Source: Propionibacteriaceae bacterium
GTDB lineage: Bacteria > Actinomycetota > Actinomycetes > Propionibacteriales > Propionibacteriaceae
Reading direction: 5' to 3'
NCBI GenBank assembly: GCA_030538175.1
Contig: JAUNUL010000142.1
Location: 1 to 7,283, forward strand
DNA: 7,283 nt
This document shows positions 1 to 6,257 of the stretch, in pieces; within the stretch, counting starts at the first letter, position 1, and the number at the start of each line of letters is the position of its first letter. The position numbers were made by a program, and so were the translations under genes. The notes beneath the pieces are model-generated. The model saw only the letters and a program-made list of their open reading frames with translations, searched no databases and was not told the origin of the DNA.

Positions 1-201
1 CCCGATCTTGACTTCCACTGTTCCTCATGATGGCGGTGGAACGGCGTCCCCTCCTGTTGGTGGTGGACCGGTGTCCGTTCGTGCGGGATCCACCGTGCCA
101 CAGCCAACCCCGCGAACCGGAATCTGTTCGCCGTCGGCGCAGCGCTGGCTGGTGGATTCCTGCCGGCACCGGTTGTGCCCGATGTATCGATGGAACCCGC
201 G
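1..201. other. Non-coding region after the FHA gene
   Basis: No gene here is supported on either strand. Apart from the nested inverted repeat at 86-160 there is an AGGAGGGG purine run on the minus strand (48-55), but no start codon lies at a usable distance. An ATG at 26-28 on the minus strand opens a frame that leaves the window after nine residues, too little to judge. Confidence 0.5.
86..160. repeat. Nested imperfect inverted repeat downstream of the operon
   Basis: Three nested pairings share one axis. GGATCCAC (86-93) pairs with GTGGATTCC (152-160), with one bulged T. CAGCCA (101-106) pairs with TGGCTG (146-151). GCGAAC (112-117) pairs with GTTCGC (126-131) around an 8-nt loop. An RNA from either strand could fold into a long interrupted hairpin. 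It lies about 40 bp past the FHA stop. There is no T-tract on either side, so it is not a standard intrinsic terminator. It could slow RNA polymerase, protect the 3' end of the mRNA, or belong to the leader of a gene outside the window. Confidence 0.45.
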
Positions 202-1161
202 TCAGCCGGCGTACGCTTCCTGCTCCTCAGGAGTGGCGCGTCGCAGAACCAGACGTGTCCACGCACCCAGATAAATGCGTTCATCCCCCGACAGTTCACG
301 ACGACGCCCAGGCGGAATCGGGATGGACGGCATCGGGGCGGAGGCCTCGGCGACGAACGTGCCGTTGGCAGAATCCAGATCCTCGATGAACCAGCGGGTT
401 CCGTCAGTGGTCAATTGAGCCTGTCGCCGACTGATGCCTGAATCGGGCTCACAGTCGATATCCGGATGGATGTCGCGGCTGCGCGATGGCCGGCCGATAA
501 GCAAGGAACGCTTGCGCAGCGGCACAATCTCGGGCAGACCCGCTGACGGCATGGGGTCAGGGCTGTCCTGCAGAGCGAACCACTCCGGATCGACCCACAC
601 CTCCAGCACCCAATCGAACGTGTCGCTTTCCTGTCCGAGGTCACCCACGTCACCGACGGCGCGATCCATTGGACCCGCCGCCGGAACCGCCGGGGTGGGG
701 CGGGAAGGGGTGGGCGCGTCGATGTCCAGGGAGATCCCCGAACCAGCCGCCTCAGGCGTAGCCAGCGCCGCAGCTGAGGCGGATGGGGCCTCGGGAGCGG
801 GTGGGGCAGGGGTGTGGTCGGGTGTCATGCTGGCTTCAGCGGACGTCATGTCCGCAGGCATCGCTGAGGGCTCGGGGGCCCCGGGCAGCGGGCTGTCCAG
901 GTCCAGCACCGAGGGTTCCGGTGGCCGCGGCATCGTGCCGGTGGTGTAGTCATAGCCACACGCTTCGCAGAACAGGGCACCCGGTGCGTTCATCACCGCG
1001 CAATTGGGGCAGACCACACCGAGGGGTTTCGGCGCACCCTCCGCGGAGGACGCTGGGCCAGCCGCCGGGGCTCCACTGCCGGAGTCGATGGGCGTGCCGC
1101 AGGTGTCGCAATAGTCGGTGGACTCGCTGGGGTGCCCGTTCGGGCAGGTGACAGCTGCCAT
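202..1161 (-). CDS. Zinc-ribbon FHA-domain protein (phosphothreonine reader)
   Basis: A 319-residue protein expected to bind phosphothreonine peptides through a C-terminal FHA domain. Two zinc-ribbon-like motifs lead: C6, H10, C18, C21 (CPNGH then DYCDTCG) and C51/C54 with C65/C68. A low-complexity linker rich in Pro, Ala, Ser, Thr and Glu follows (about 75-165), with several Thr-Pro pairs. A short segment with many aromatic residues (FDWVLEVWVDPEWF, 182-195) precedes the FHA domain at about 218-308. That domain shows LLIGRP (Arg224), ISRRQ (Ser244, Arg245) and NGT (266-268), then a final strand, TRLVLRR. The usual SRxH histidine is Gln247. It is not GarA: it lacks that protein's N-terminal ETTSV phosphorylation motif and is much longer. 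Its ATG lies 2 bp after the vWA stop, with GAGG at 1168-1171, so it is the last visible gene of the operon. Reader for the co-encoded PknG-like kinase is the natural inference; the actual phosphoprotein partner is unknown. Confidence 0.94.
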   Translation of the reverse strand: MAAVTCPNGHPSESTDYCDTCGTPIDSGSGAPAAGPASSAEGAPKPLGVVCPNCAVMNAPGALFCEACGYDYTTGTMPRPPEPSVLDLDSPLPGAPEPSAMPADMTSAEASMTPDHTPAPPAPEAPSASAAALATPEAAGSGISLDIDAPTPSRPTPAVPAAGPMDRAVGDVGDLGQESDTFDWVLEVWVDPEWFALQDSPDPMPSAGLPEIVPLRKRSLLIGRPSRSRDIHPDIDCEPDSGISRRQAQLTTDGTRWFIEDLDSANGTFVAEASAPMPSIPIPPGRRRELSGDERIYLGAWTRLVLRRATPEEQEAYAG

Positions 1162-1163
1162 GG

Positions 1164-2441
1164 TCAGCCTCGGATCCTGGTGGTCTTGGTGGACGCGGTA
1201 TCGAGGGCCATCTCGTCAGCCTTGTCGACGGCCTTCTTCAATCTGACCGTACCCGTCTCGACGTCCTGCACGTCGACAACCTTCCGCAACTTGGCCGTGG
1301 CTTCATCATTGCCCGTCTCGGCCGCCAGCTGGACCGCCCGACCGAGCTTGGTCGTTGCGGTCGCATCGTCACCCGCCGCCTTGGCGGCGAGGCCCTGCTG
1401 GATGGCCTCGGCCAGCTCGGTCTGGCCCGTGTAGTGCGCGACCGCCGGATTGATGCGGGTCGTGAGCGTGTCATCGGAGGACCACTTGGCCTTGACCAGG
1501 CCCTGGGTCACCACGTCTTCCCGCACCGAGAGCTGAACGCGTGCGGCGAGCTGCTCCTGACCGACCGCCTTGGCCGGCAGCCGGATGGCCACGTGATAGT
1601 CGCGCGACTCATCCCCCCAGGCACCCGTCGGATAGCCACGGGTCAGCGGGTTGACCTGACGGGACCGCTGCGTGAGGTCCTCCACGGTGGGGGAGACCTG
1701 GCGTACGAACATGACCTGGGCGCCCTGGGGTGCCCACACCCGCAGCTCGGCCTCGGCAACGCCACGGCCCATCGACTTCTGCATCAGCTCGGCGAACACC
1801 GCGCCCATCTGGGCGGGGTGGGGAATGATGTCGACTGTGCCGAGGAGGGCCTGGGCGACCCGCCGGATCTCTGAGACCTTCCAGTCGACACCGATGCCGC
1901 GACAGTCGCACTGGAACTGGCCGATTGCAGCCTGGATGGCCGCATCGAGCTGTTGGGGGGTCTCGTTGTGATTCTCGCCATCGGTGAGCAGGATCGCGTG
2001 GCGCTGGGTGAGGCCCGGGATCGAGTTGAACAGGGCGCGGGTCAGATTCAGCCAGGAACCAATCGCCGTGCCGCCGTCGGAGTGGAACGAGCGGATCGCC
2101 TGGGCGGCCTGGAAGCGGGTCGCGGAGTCCATCCGAACCATGCCCTGGCCGCCGCGGGTCACGGGATAGGCCAGATACGCTTGGTGGTTGCCCGCCACGA
2201 CTGAGAACCAGGTCCCGTCGACGATGTGGTCAAGGGCGACGATCGCGGCCTTCTTGGCCGCTTCCATGTTTGTCTCGCCCATCGAACCCGAGGTGTCGAC
2301 GATGATGATCTCGCCGGCGTCACCGCCGCTCTGGCCGGCGGTCCCGGCCCCTGCACACGTGACGGTGACGATCGCGTTGACATCGGTGCCGCCGTCGGGG
2401 AGGAACTCGTTCTGATAAACGGCCGAGGTGAAATCTGCCAT
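1164..2441 (-). CDS. Cytosolic von Willebrand factor type A (vWA) domain protein with intact MIDAS
   Basis: A 425-residue vWA protein, likely a metal-dependent protein-interaction module within the phosphorylation cassette. The vWA domain covers about 43-220 and has the complete MIDAS triad: DTSGSM (Asp49, Ser51, Ser53), Thr125 in GGTAIG, and Asp154 in LLTDGE. A short beta-rich segment precedes it (about 5-30), separated by a Gly-rich loop. About 226-330 looks like a beta-sandwich, perhaps formed jointly with the N-terminal strands. The C-terminal 95 residues are helical, ending in a Thr/Lys/Arg tail STKTTRIRG. There is no signal peptide or transmembrane helix, so I place it in the cytosol. 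Two cysteines lie close together (C178, C180), but unlike its neighbours it has no zinc ribbon. Starting at ATG 2441, it lies 22 bp after the phosphatase stop, with AGGGAGAG (2453-2460) as a loosely spaced ribosome binding site. The vWA + PP2C + kinase set recalls TerY-P triads; I would not call it TerY by sequence alone. Confidence 0.93.
   Translation of the reverse strand: MADFTSAVYQNEFLPDGGTDVNAIVTVTCAGAGTAGQSGGDAGEIIIVDTSGSMGETNMEAAKKAAIVALDHIVDGTWFSVVAGNHQAYLAYPVTRGGQGMVRMDSATRFQAAQAIRSFHSDGGTAIGSWLNLTRALFNSIPGLTQRHAILLTDGENHNETPQQLDAAIQAAIGQFQCDCRGIGVDWKVSEIRRVAQALLGTVDIIPHPAQMGAVFAELMQKSMGRGVAEAELRVWAPQGAQVMFVRQVSPTVEDLTQRSRQVNPLTRGYPTGAWGDESRDYHVAIRLPAKAVGQEQLAARVQLSVREDVVTQGLVKAKWSSDDTLTTRINPAVAHYTGQTELAEAIQQGLAAKAAGDDATATTKLGRAVQLAAETGNDEATAKLRKVVDVQDVETGTVRLKKAVDKADEMALDTASTKTTRIRG
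1168..1171 (-). promoter_or_regulatory. Ribosome binding site of the FHA gene inside the vWA 3' end
   Basis: GAGG on the minus strand ends 6 nt before ATG 1161 and lies within the last codons of the vWA gene, whose TGA is at 1164-1166. This supports ATG 1161 and translational coupling. Confidence 0.7.
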
Positions 2442-2452
2442 GGTCTTCGTTG

Positions 2453-2460
2453 CTCTCCCT
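2453..2460 (-). promoter_or_regulatory. Probable ribosome binding site of the vWA gene
   Basis: AGGGAGAG on the minus strand sits in the 22-bp gap after the phosphatase stop. It ends 11 nt before ATG 2441, a little farther than ideal. I see no promoter or terminator in this gap, so transcription most likely runs through. Confidence 0.55.
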
Positions 2461-2463
2461 GCT

Positions 2464-3894
2464 TCAGTGTTCGGTGCGTGCTGCCGGCGACCCCTCGGGC
2501 GATGGCCCGGGACTCAACCGCGACTGCTCAGGCGTGGATTCCCGTTGGGGAATGTCCGCTGCCGCCGACGTGACCCCATCGATAGTCGGAGGTGCCGTCG
2601 GCTGCTCCGCCCCCGACGGGTGATCGGGATCGGTTGCCGTGCGTACGGGGACAGTATGCACCGTCGGGGTTGAGTCACCCGGTTCGATCGGGGTCTCCAA
2701 TGGTGCCGGGAGGTGCCCCGGAAAGTCATCCAGTGGACCGAAGCGGGCCAAGGCCACCGTGATGTTGTCCTTGCCACCCTGGGCATTTGCCCACCGGACG
2801 AGCTCTTTTGCCAACAGCGTCGGATCGGTCGTGGCCGGGTTGGCGACCAAAATCTCCGCGAATACCCGCTCCAGATCGTCGGGATCCGACGCGTAATTCC
2901 ACAGGCCATCGGTGCACACCAGGAGCCATCCATCGCCCGGGCGCTGCAGATGTCCGGTCGTCGGCACCACATCCGGAGCGTCCAACCCGAGCCACCGCGT
3001 GATCGCATGCGACCCCGGACCAGTCTCGGCCTCCTCCCGGGACACCCCTGCCGACATCCGCAGCTGGGCCATGGAGTCATCGACGCTGAGCTGGCGCGAG
3101 GCCCCGGTATCAGCCATCCAATAGACCCGGGAGTCACCGATGTTGCCCCACACGATCAGATCACCGTCGACCTCGGCGGCTGCGATCGTGCACGATGGTG
3201 CGTTGGTGCTGGAGGGATCGGTGCCCGCGACCACCGCATCATTGGCGGCCTGCACGGCAGCCACAAAGGTCGACTGCAACGCCTGTGCATGGGACTCGGG
3301 GATCGCCATCCCCACAGGATGTTGGGCCACCAGCACCCCGCGCGCAGCGCGGGCGGCTGCCAGGGAGGCCAGGTGGGAATCATCCGCCGAGGAGACCCCA
3401 TCACAGACCACGAGAACGGCATGACTGCCCGGCACGGGCTCGGCGGACAAGGCCATCGCGTCCTCGTTGCGGTGGTGCCGAAGACCTCGATCGCAGACTC
3501 CACCGACCCAACCGGCAGGACTCTCCATGAAATGGTCCCGCTCCGACGGGGCCTTGGCACCGCACTGCTCGCAATAGCCGTCGGCGTCAATGCCCCCGCC
3601 ACACTCGATACACGACCGCACCGGGGCCGTGCTGGTGTCCTGCCCGCCCCCGGCGTGCACGACCTGGGACACCGGCAGTTCGTTGGTCACGACATCCGCC
3701 GGTCGTGCATGGGTCGGGGCCAGCTGAGCGCCACATCCCTCACAGAAGGCTTCCCAAGCGGCCACCTCGTCACCGCAGGACGGGCACCGGACCGGGGCCA
3801 AGGCTTCCGGGTCGGCCTGAGGTGCCTGAGTGTCCGGCGTGGCGAGGGCGGGCGCCATCTGGGCTTGCTCGCCGGAATCGAATGGGTCGGTCAC
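2464..3894 (-). CDS. Zinc-ribbon PP2C-family serine/threonine protein phosphatase
   Basis: Metal-dependent phosphatase expected to remove phosphate from Ser/Thr residues, probably reversing the adjacent kinase (the pairing is inferred). From the GTG at 3894 it has 476 residues. Two zinc ribbons open it: C37/C40 with C51/C54, and C95/C98 with C108/C111. The PP2C domain spans about 128-387 and keeps the metal-site motifs: RNEDA (Asp145), CDGVSS (Asp165), GNIGDSRVYW (250-259), TDGLW (Asp329) and GGKDN (Asp376). It should therefore be active. The last 90 residues or so are a Pro/Ser/Thr-rich tail with several Thr-Pro and Ser-Pro pairs and no predicted fold. No membrane segment or extracellular PASTA-type domain is present, unlike the membrane-bound PstP phosphatase of actinobacteria, so this is a cytosolic enzyme. 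The start overlaps the kinase stop as GTGA with GGAG 6 nt upstream. The ribbon at 95-111 closely matches those of the kinase. Confidence 0.95.
   Translation of the reverse strand: MTDPFDSGEQAQMAPALATPDTQAPQADPEALAPVRCPSCGDEVAAWEAFCEGCGAQLAPTHARPADVVTNELPVSQVVHAGGGQDTSTAPVRSCIECGGGIDADGYCEQCGAKAPSERDHFMESPAGWVGGVCDRGLRHHRNEDAMALSAEPVPGSHAVLVVCDGVSSADDSHLASLAAARAARGVLVAQHPVGMAIPESHAQALQSTFVAAVQAANDAVVAGTDPSSTNAPSCTIAAAEVDGDLIVWGNIGDSRVYWMADTGASRQLSVDDSMAQLRMSAGVSREEAETGPGSHAITRWLGLDAPDVVPTTGHLQRPGDGWLLVCTDGLWNYASDPDDLERVFAEILVANPATTDPTLLAKELVRWANAQGGKDNITVALARFGPLDDFPGHLPAPLETPIEPGDSTPTVHTVPVRTATDPDHPSGAEQPTAPPTIDGVTSAAADIPQRESTPEQSRLSPGPSPEGSPAARTEH
3569..3586. repeat. 18-bp exact repeat, copy in phosphatase second zinc ribbon
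   Basis: Identical to 6205-6222. Related but diverged versions occur in the kinase second ribbon (around 6025-6040) and in the FHA protein first ribbon (around 1105-1118). Shared ancestry of the ribbon module explains it better than a regulatory role. Confidence 0.85.
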
Positions 3895-6257
3895 AGCAGA
3901 CTCCACTTCCTCAGTCGGTTGGCACGGTCGATCAGTTCCACTCGGGACTCGGGTTGGTGCTGGGCCAGAGCGCGATACGCCGCTGCCAGCGCTCTGCGGA
4001 GCTCGTCCTCTGTGGCGGGATGGTCCCCGATCTGGGTGTTGCGTCGAGGACCGTGGGCGCGCACTTCGCCCAACGCGCGTTCCAGGATCTGGACCTTGAA
4101 TTCGTCAGCCTGGGAGGGATCCATCCGGACACTCTGCAGGGATCGCATCGCTTCATCGAGCTCGGTCAACCCGGCGCCCAACGTGAGCAGGTGCCTGGCC
4201 CGCAACCGTCGGGACTCCGCGTACCCGCGGGAGGTCTCCGGGACCCGGTCCAGCGCGGACACCGCACCGTTGAGGTCGCGCTTGTCCGCCCGGATGCGGG
4301 CCAACCCGAACGCGGCAGGGGAGACATAGTTGGCGTCGGTCGCGACGCAGGTGGCATAGAGCGCTTCAGCGATGCCGGGCTCCCCGCCATGTTCGCAGGC
4401 CAGCGCCAGCGCCAGCTTGGGAGCCAGCTCACCCGGAACCTGGCCATAGACGGCGTTGAAGGCGGCCTGTGCGCCCGACCAGTCGCGACCCTGCAGTGCG
4501 GCGAGGCCCTGGACCCAGACCGCACGCCACTCCCAAGGGTCTTCGGTGAGCATTGTCGTGGCCAACTCGTCGATTGCCTTGGTCTGGTCGCCGATCTCGA
4601 GCAGCGCCCAGCACATGGCGAGGGCTACCTCCGGCGTCCGGGCCGGCGCACCGCCCAGCACCCGCAACCGCTCCCGGGGGTCATCCACCGAGACATTGCT
4701 CAACCAACCGTGCTGCTGGTCGTGGGTATCCGGTCGCAACCGGGGCAGACTGTCCCAACCCAGGATGCTGCCCACCGCAGACGGCGCCTCGAACAGCACC
4801 GACGCCGCAGAGGTGAGGGCCGTGCCGCGGGTGCGTCGCGCCACGGTCTCCCGCAGGACACCCAGCAGCTGGACGCGCAGCTCATCGGCGGTCGTGAAGC
4901 GGTCGGCGGGGTCGGGGGCGCAGCAGCGCTGGAGGAGCCGATAGAAGGAGTCGTTCTCTTGGAACAAGGGGGTTCGTTCGACCGGTGGGAACGTAAATTC
5001 GTAGGTCGTTTGATAGCCCCGGAATTCAGCACAGAGCACCATGAGGGTGCGCCCGATCGTGAAAATATCCGACTGGGCTGACACCCCTTGGGTGGCGACC
5101 TCAGGGGCTTGATAGCCGACCGTGCCGTAGATGGCGGAATCATGGTCATCGACTCGGCGCACGCCGCCCAGATCGATCAGTTTCAATCCATCGCTCACCT
5201 GGATCACATTGTCCGGTTTGAAATCGCAATAGATGAGGCCCTGATCGTGCAGGTACTGGAAAGCGGGCAGCACTTCGACAAGATAGGCGATCGCCTGATC
5301 CACCGGCAGGGGGTCGTATTCGCCACCATTCTTGGCCATCCGATCCTGCAACAGTTGCTTCAGGGAACGGCCACCGACGAATTCCATGACGATATAGCCC
5401 GAACCATCATGGCTGACGAAGTTGTGGATCTCGACAATGAGCGGGTGAGTCACCTGGGCCAGGAACTGCTGCTCCGCGATCGCCGCCGCGTTGGCATCGG
5501 CATCACCGGAGTTGAGCAGGCCCTTCAGCACCACCCAACGCCGCGAGACGTTCAGGTCCCGCGCCAGATAGATCCAGCCCAGACCACCGTGCGCGAGACA
5601 GCCGGCCACCTCGTATTGGCCGGCCACCACATCACCCGCGCTCAGCTTCGGATCGAAAGAGAACGGGTTGCGACACTTTGCACAAAAGCCTGTCGTGCGA
5701 CCCGGGGACCCCTGCCGGGTGCGTCCCACTGGTGCACCGCAACTGGGGCACTGGCGCTTGTGCTCCGGCACCACCGGATTGCGGAGGATCGCCTGGGCCG
5801 GGTCGACCGCGGGTGCCGGTGGCACCCTGGTCAGGCCTGCGCCGATACGGGCACCGCGCATGCGTTGGGCAGCATTCGTCGAGCGTCGGTTCGTCCCGCG
5901 TCCAGGGACCAGCGCGCTGCCCAAGGTGGCCGATCTCAGCCTGGTCGACGTGGTCGTCAACGCGGGAAGCCCGGTCTCGGCGTCCTCGGCGGGCGGTGCG
6001 GCATCCGGCGGTGAACCACAGATGTCGCAGTAGCCATCGCGGATCTCACCCCCGCATCCCGGCATCGGACAGCGTCCGGTCGCCGCGGCCGGGCGTGCCC
6101 CCGGTACTGATTGCAGGTGGCCTGCCGCCGGCTTGGTGGCGCTCGCCGCCGCACGGGCAGGGGTTCCTGGCGCCGGGAGGCTGCTGGCAGGCATCCCGCA
6201 CACATCGCAATAGCCGTCGGCGATCGTTCCGGCGCACCCGGGCTGTGCACACTTCAC
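3891..6257 (-). CDS. pknG: PknG-like serine/threonine protein kinase with extra N-terminal zinc ribbons and TPR-like C-terminus
   Basis: Soluble serine/threonine kinase, 788 residues from the GTG at 6257. Two zinc ribbons come first (C3, C8, C17, C20 and C63, C68, C77, C80). A Thr/Arg-rich linker follows (about 98-160), then the rubredoxin-like motif (CPSC at 170, CAKC at 192). The kinase domain spans about 209-470: glycine-rich loop AHGGLGW (222-228), Lys245 in VVLKG, Glu262, catalytic loop YCDFKPDN (343-350, Asp345, Asn350), IDLGG with metal-binding Asp362, and GTVGYQAPE (378-386). A TPR-like region fills about 540-788, with PGELAPKLALA at 608. Motif order and wording match Mycobacterium PknG, including NPVVPE before the rubredoxin motif; the two leading ribbons are extra compared with the roughly 750-residue mycobacterial protein. 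The HRD arginine is replaced (YCD), as in PknG, so it is a non-RD kinase that should not need activation-loop phosphorylation. PknG regulates 2-oxoglutarate/glutamate metabolism through FHA proteins; the substrates here are unknown. It overlaps both neighbouring genes by GTGA. Confidence 0.95.
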   Translation of the reverse strand: MKCAQPGCAGTIADGYCDVCGMPASSLPAPGTPARAAASATKPAAGHLQSVPGARPAAATGRCPMPGCGGEIRDGYCDICGSPPDAAPPAEDAETGLPALTTTSTRLRSATLGSALVPGRGTNRRSTNAAQRMRGARIGAGLTRVPPAPAVDPAQAILRNPVVPEHKRQCPSCGAPVGRTRQGSPGRTTGFCAKCRNPFSFDPKLSAGDVVAGQYEVAGCLAHGGLGWIYLARDLNVSRRWVVLKGLLNSGDADANAAAIAEQQFLAQVTHPLIVEIHNFVSHDGSGYIVMEFVGGRSLKQLLQDRMAKNGGEYDPLPVDQAIAYLVEVLPAFQYLHDQGLIYCDFKPDNVIQVSDGLKLIDLGGVRRVDDHDSAIYGTVGYQAPEVATQGVSAQSDIFTIGRTLMVLCAEFRGYQTTYEFTFPPVERTPLFQENDSFYRLLQRCCAPDPADRFTTADELRVQLLGVLRETVARRTRGTALTSAASVLFEAPSAVGSILGWDSLPRLRPDTHDQQHGWLSNVSVDDPRERLRVLGGAPARTPEVALAMCWALLEIGDQTKAIDELATTMLTEDPWEWRAVWVQGLAALQGRDWSGAQAAFNAVYGQVPGELAPKLALALACEHGGEPGIAEALYATCVATDANYVSPAAFGLARIRADKRDLNGAVSALDRVPETSRGYAESRRLRARHLLTLGAGLTELDEAMRSLQSVRMDPSQADEFKVQILERALGEVRAHGPRRNTQIGDHPATEDELRRALAAAYRALAQHQPESRVELIDRANRLRKWSLL
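3901..3904 (-). promoter_or_regulatory. Ribosome binding site deciding the phosphatase start at GTG 3894
   Basis: GGAG lies 6 nt before GTG 3894, and that GTG overlaps the kinase TGA (3891-3893) as GTGA. The in-frame GTG at 3906 has an AGGAA abutting it with no spacer, so it is a poorer start; it would add only four residues. Confidence 0.75.
6018..6251 (-). repeat. Duplicated zinc-ribbon coding module within the kinase gene
   Basis: Two copies of the same module, at 6198-6251 and 6018-6071, encode C-x4-C-x8-C-x2-C ribbons with nearly matching wording (CAQPGC...DGYCDVCG and CPMPGCGG...DGYCDICG). They are separated by an Ala/Pro-rich spacer of about 42 residues. This looks like an internal duplication or a repeated capture of one small domain. 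Zinc binding is inferred from the cysteine spacing. Confidence 0.8.
6205..6222. repeat. 18-bp exact repeat, copy in kinase first zinc ribbon
   Basis: TCGCAATAGCCGTCGGCG (plus strand) is identical to the copy at 3569-3586 in the phosphatase gene. On the coding strand it encodes A-D-G-Y-C plus two bases of the next codon (Asp here, Glu in the phosphatase). Confidence 0.85.

Noticed and set aside
1..57. Start of a further minus-strand gene (AGGAGGGG at 48-55, ATG at 26-28)
   Set aside because: The gap between the purine run and the ATG is about 19 nt, and only nine codons are visible before the window ends.
86..160. A tRNA gene, because the folded element is about 75 nt long
   Set aside because: The pairing is one interrupted hairpin, not a cloverleaf; there is no proper T-arm, anticodon arm or D-arm on either strand.
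202..1161. Assignment of the FHA protein as GarA/OdhI
   Set aside because: It is far longer, has zinc ribbons and a Pro/Ala-rich linker, and lacks the N-terminal ETTSV phosphorylation motif of that family.
1434..1874. Plus-strand open frame antisense to the vWA gene
   Set aside because: Shadow of the vWA coding sequence, whose MIDAS motifs identify the true strand.
1164..2441. Assignment of the vWA protein as TerY of the tellurite-resistance system
   Set aside because: The vWA fold and the kinase/PP2C neighbours are suggestive, but no TerD/TerC-type genes are in the window, and the protein has extra domains that do not identify it as TerY.
3895..3906. Longer phosphatase start at GTG 3906
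   Set aside because: The AGGAA before it has no spacer; GTG 3894 has GGAG at 6 nt and a GTGA overlap. The difference is only four residues.
2713..4329. A long open frame of 538 codons on the plus strand, antisense to the phosphatase and kinase genes
   Set aside because: It runs across the boundary of two clearly real minus-strand genes, shows no recognisable domain, and is rich in Arg, Gly and His as expected of an antisense frame in GC-rich DNA.
3705..5081. A second long plus-strand open frame of 458 codons antisense to the kinase
   Set aside because: Same reasoning: no domain and no ribosome binding context that I trust, and it overlaps a gene with unmistakable PknG motifs.
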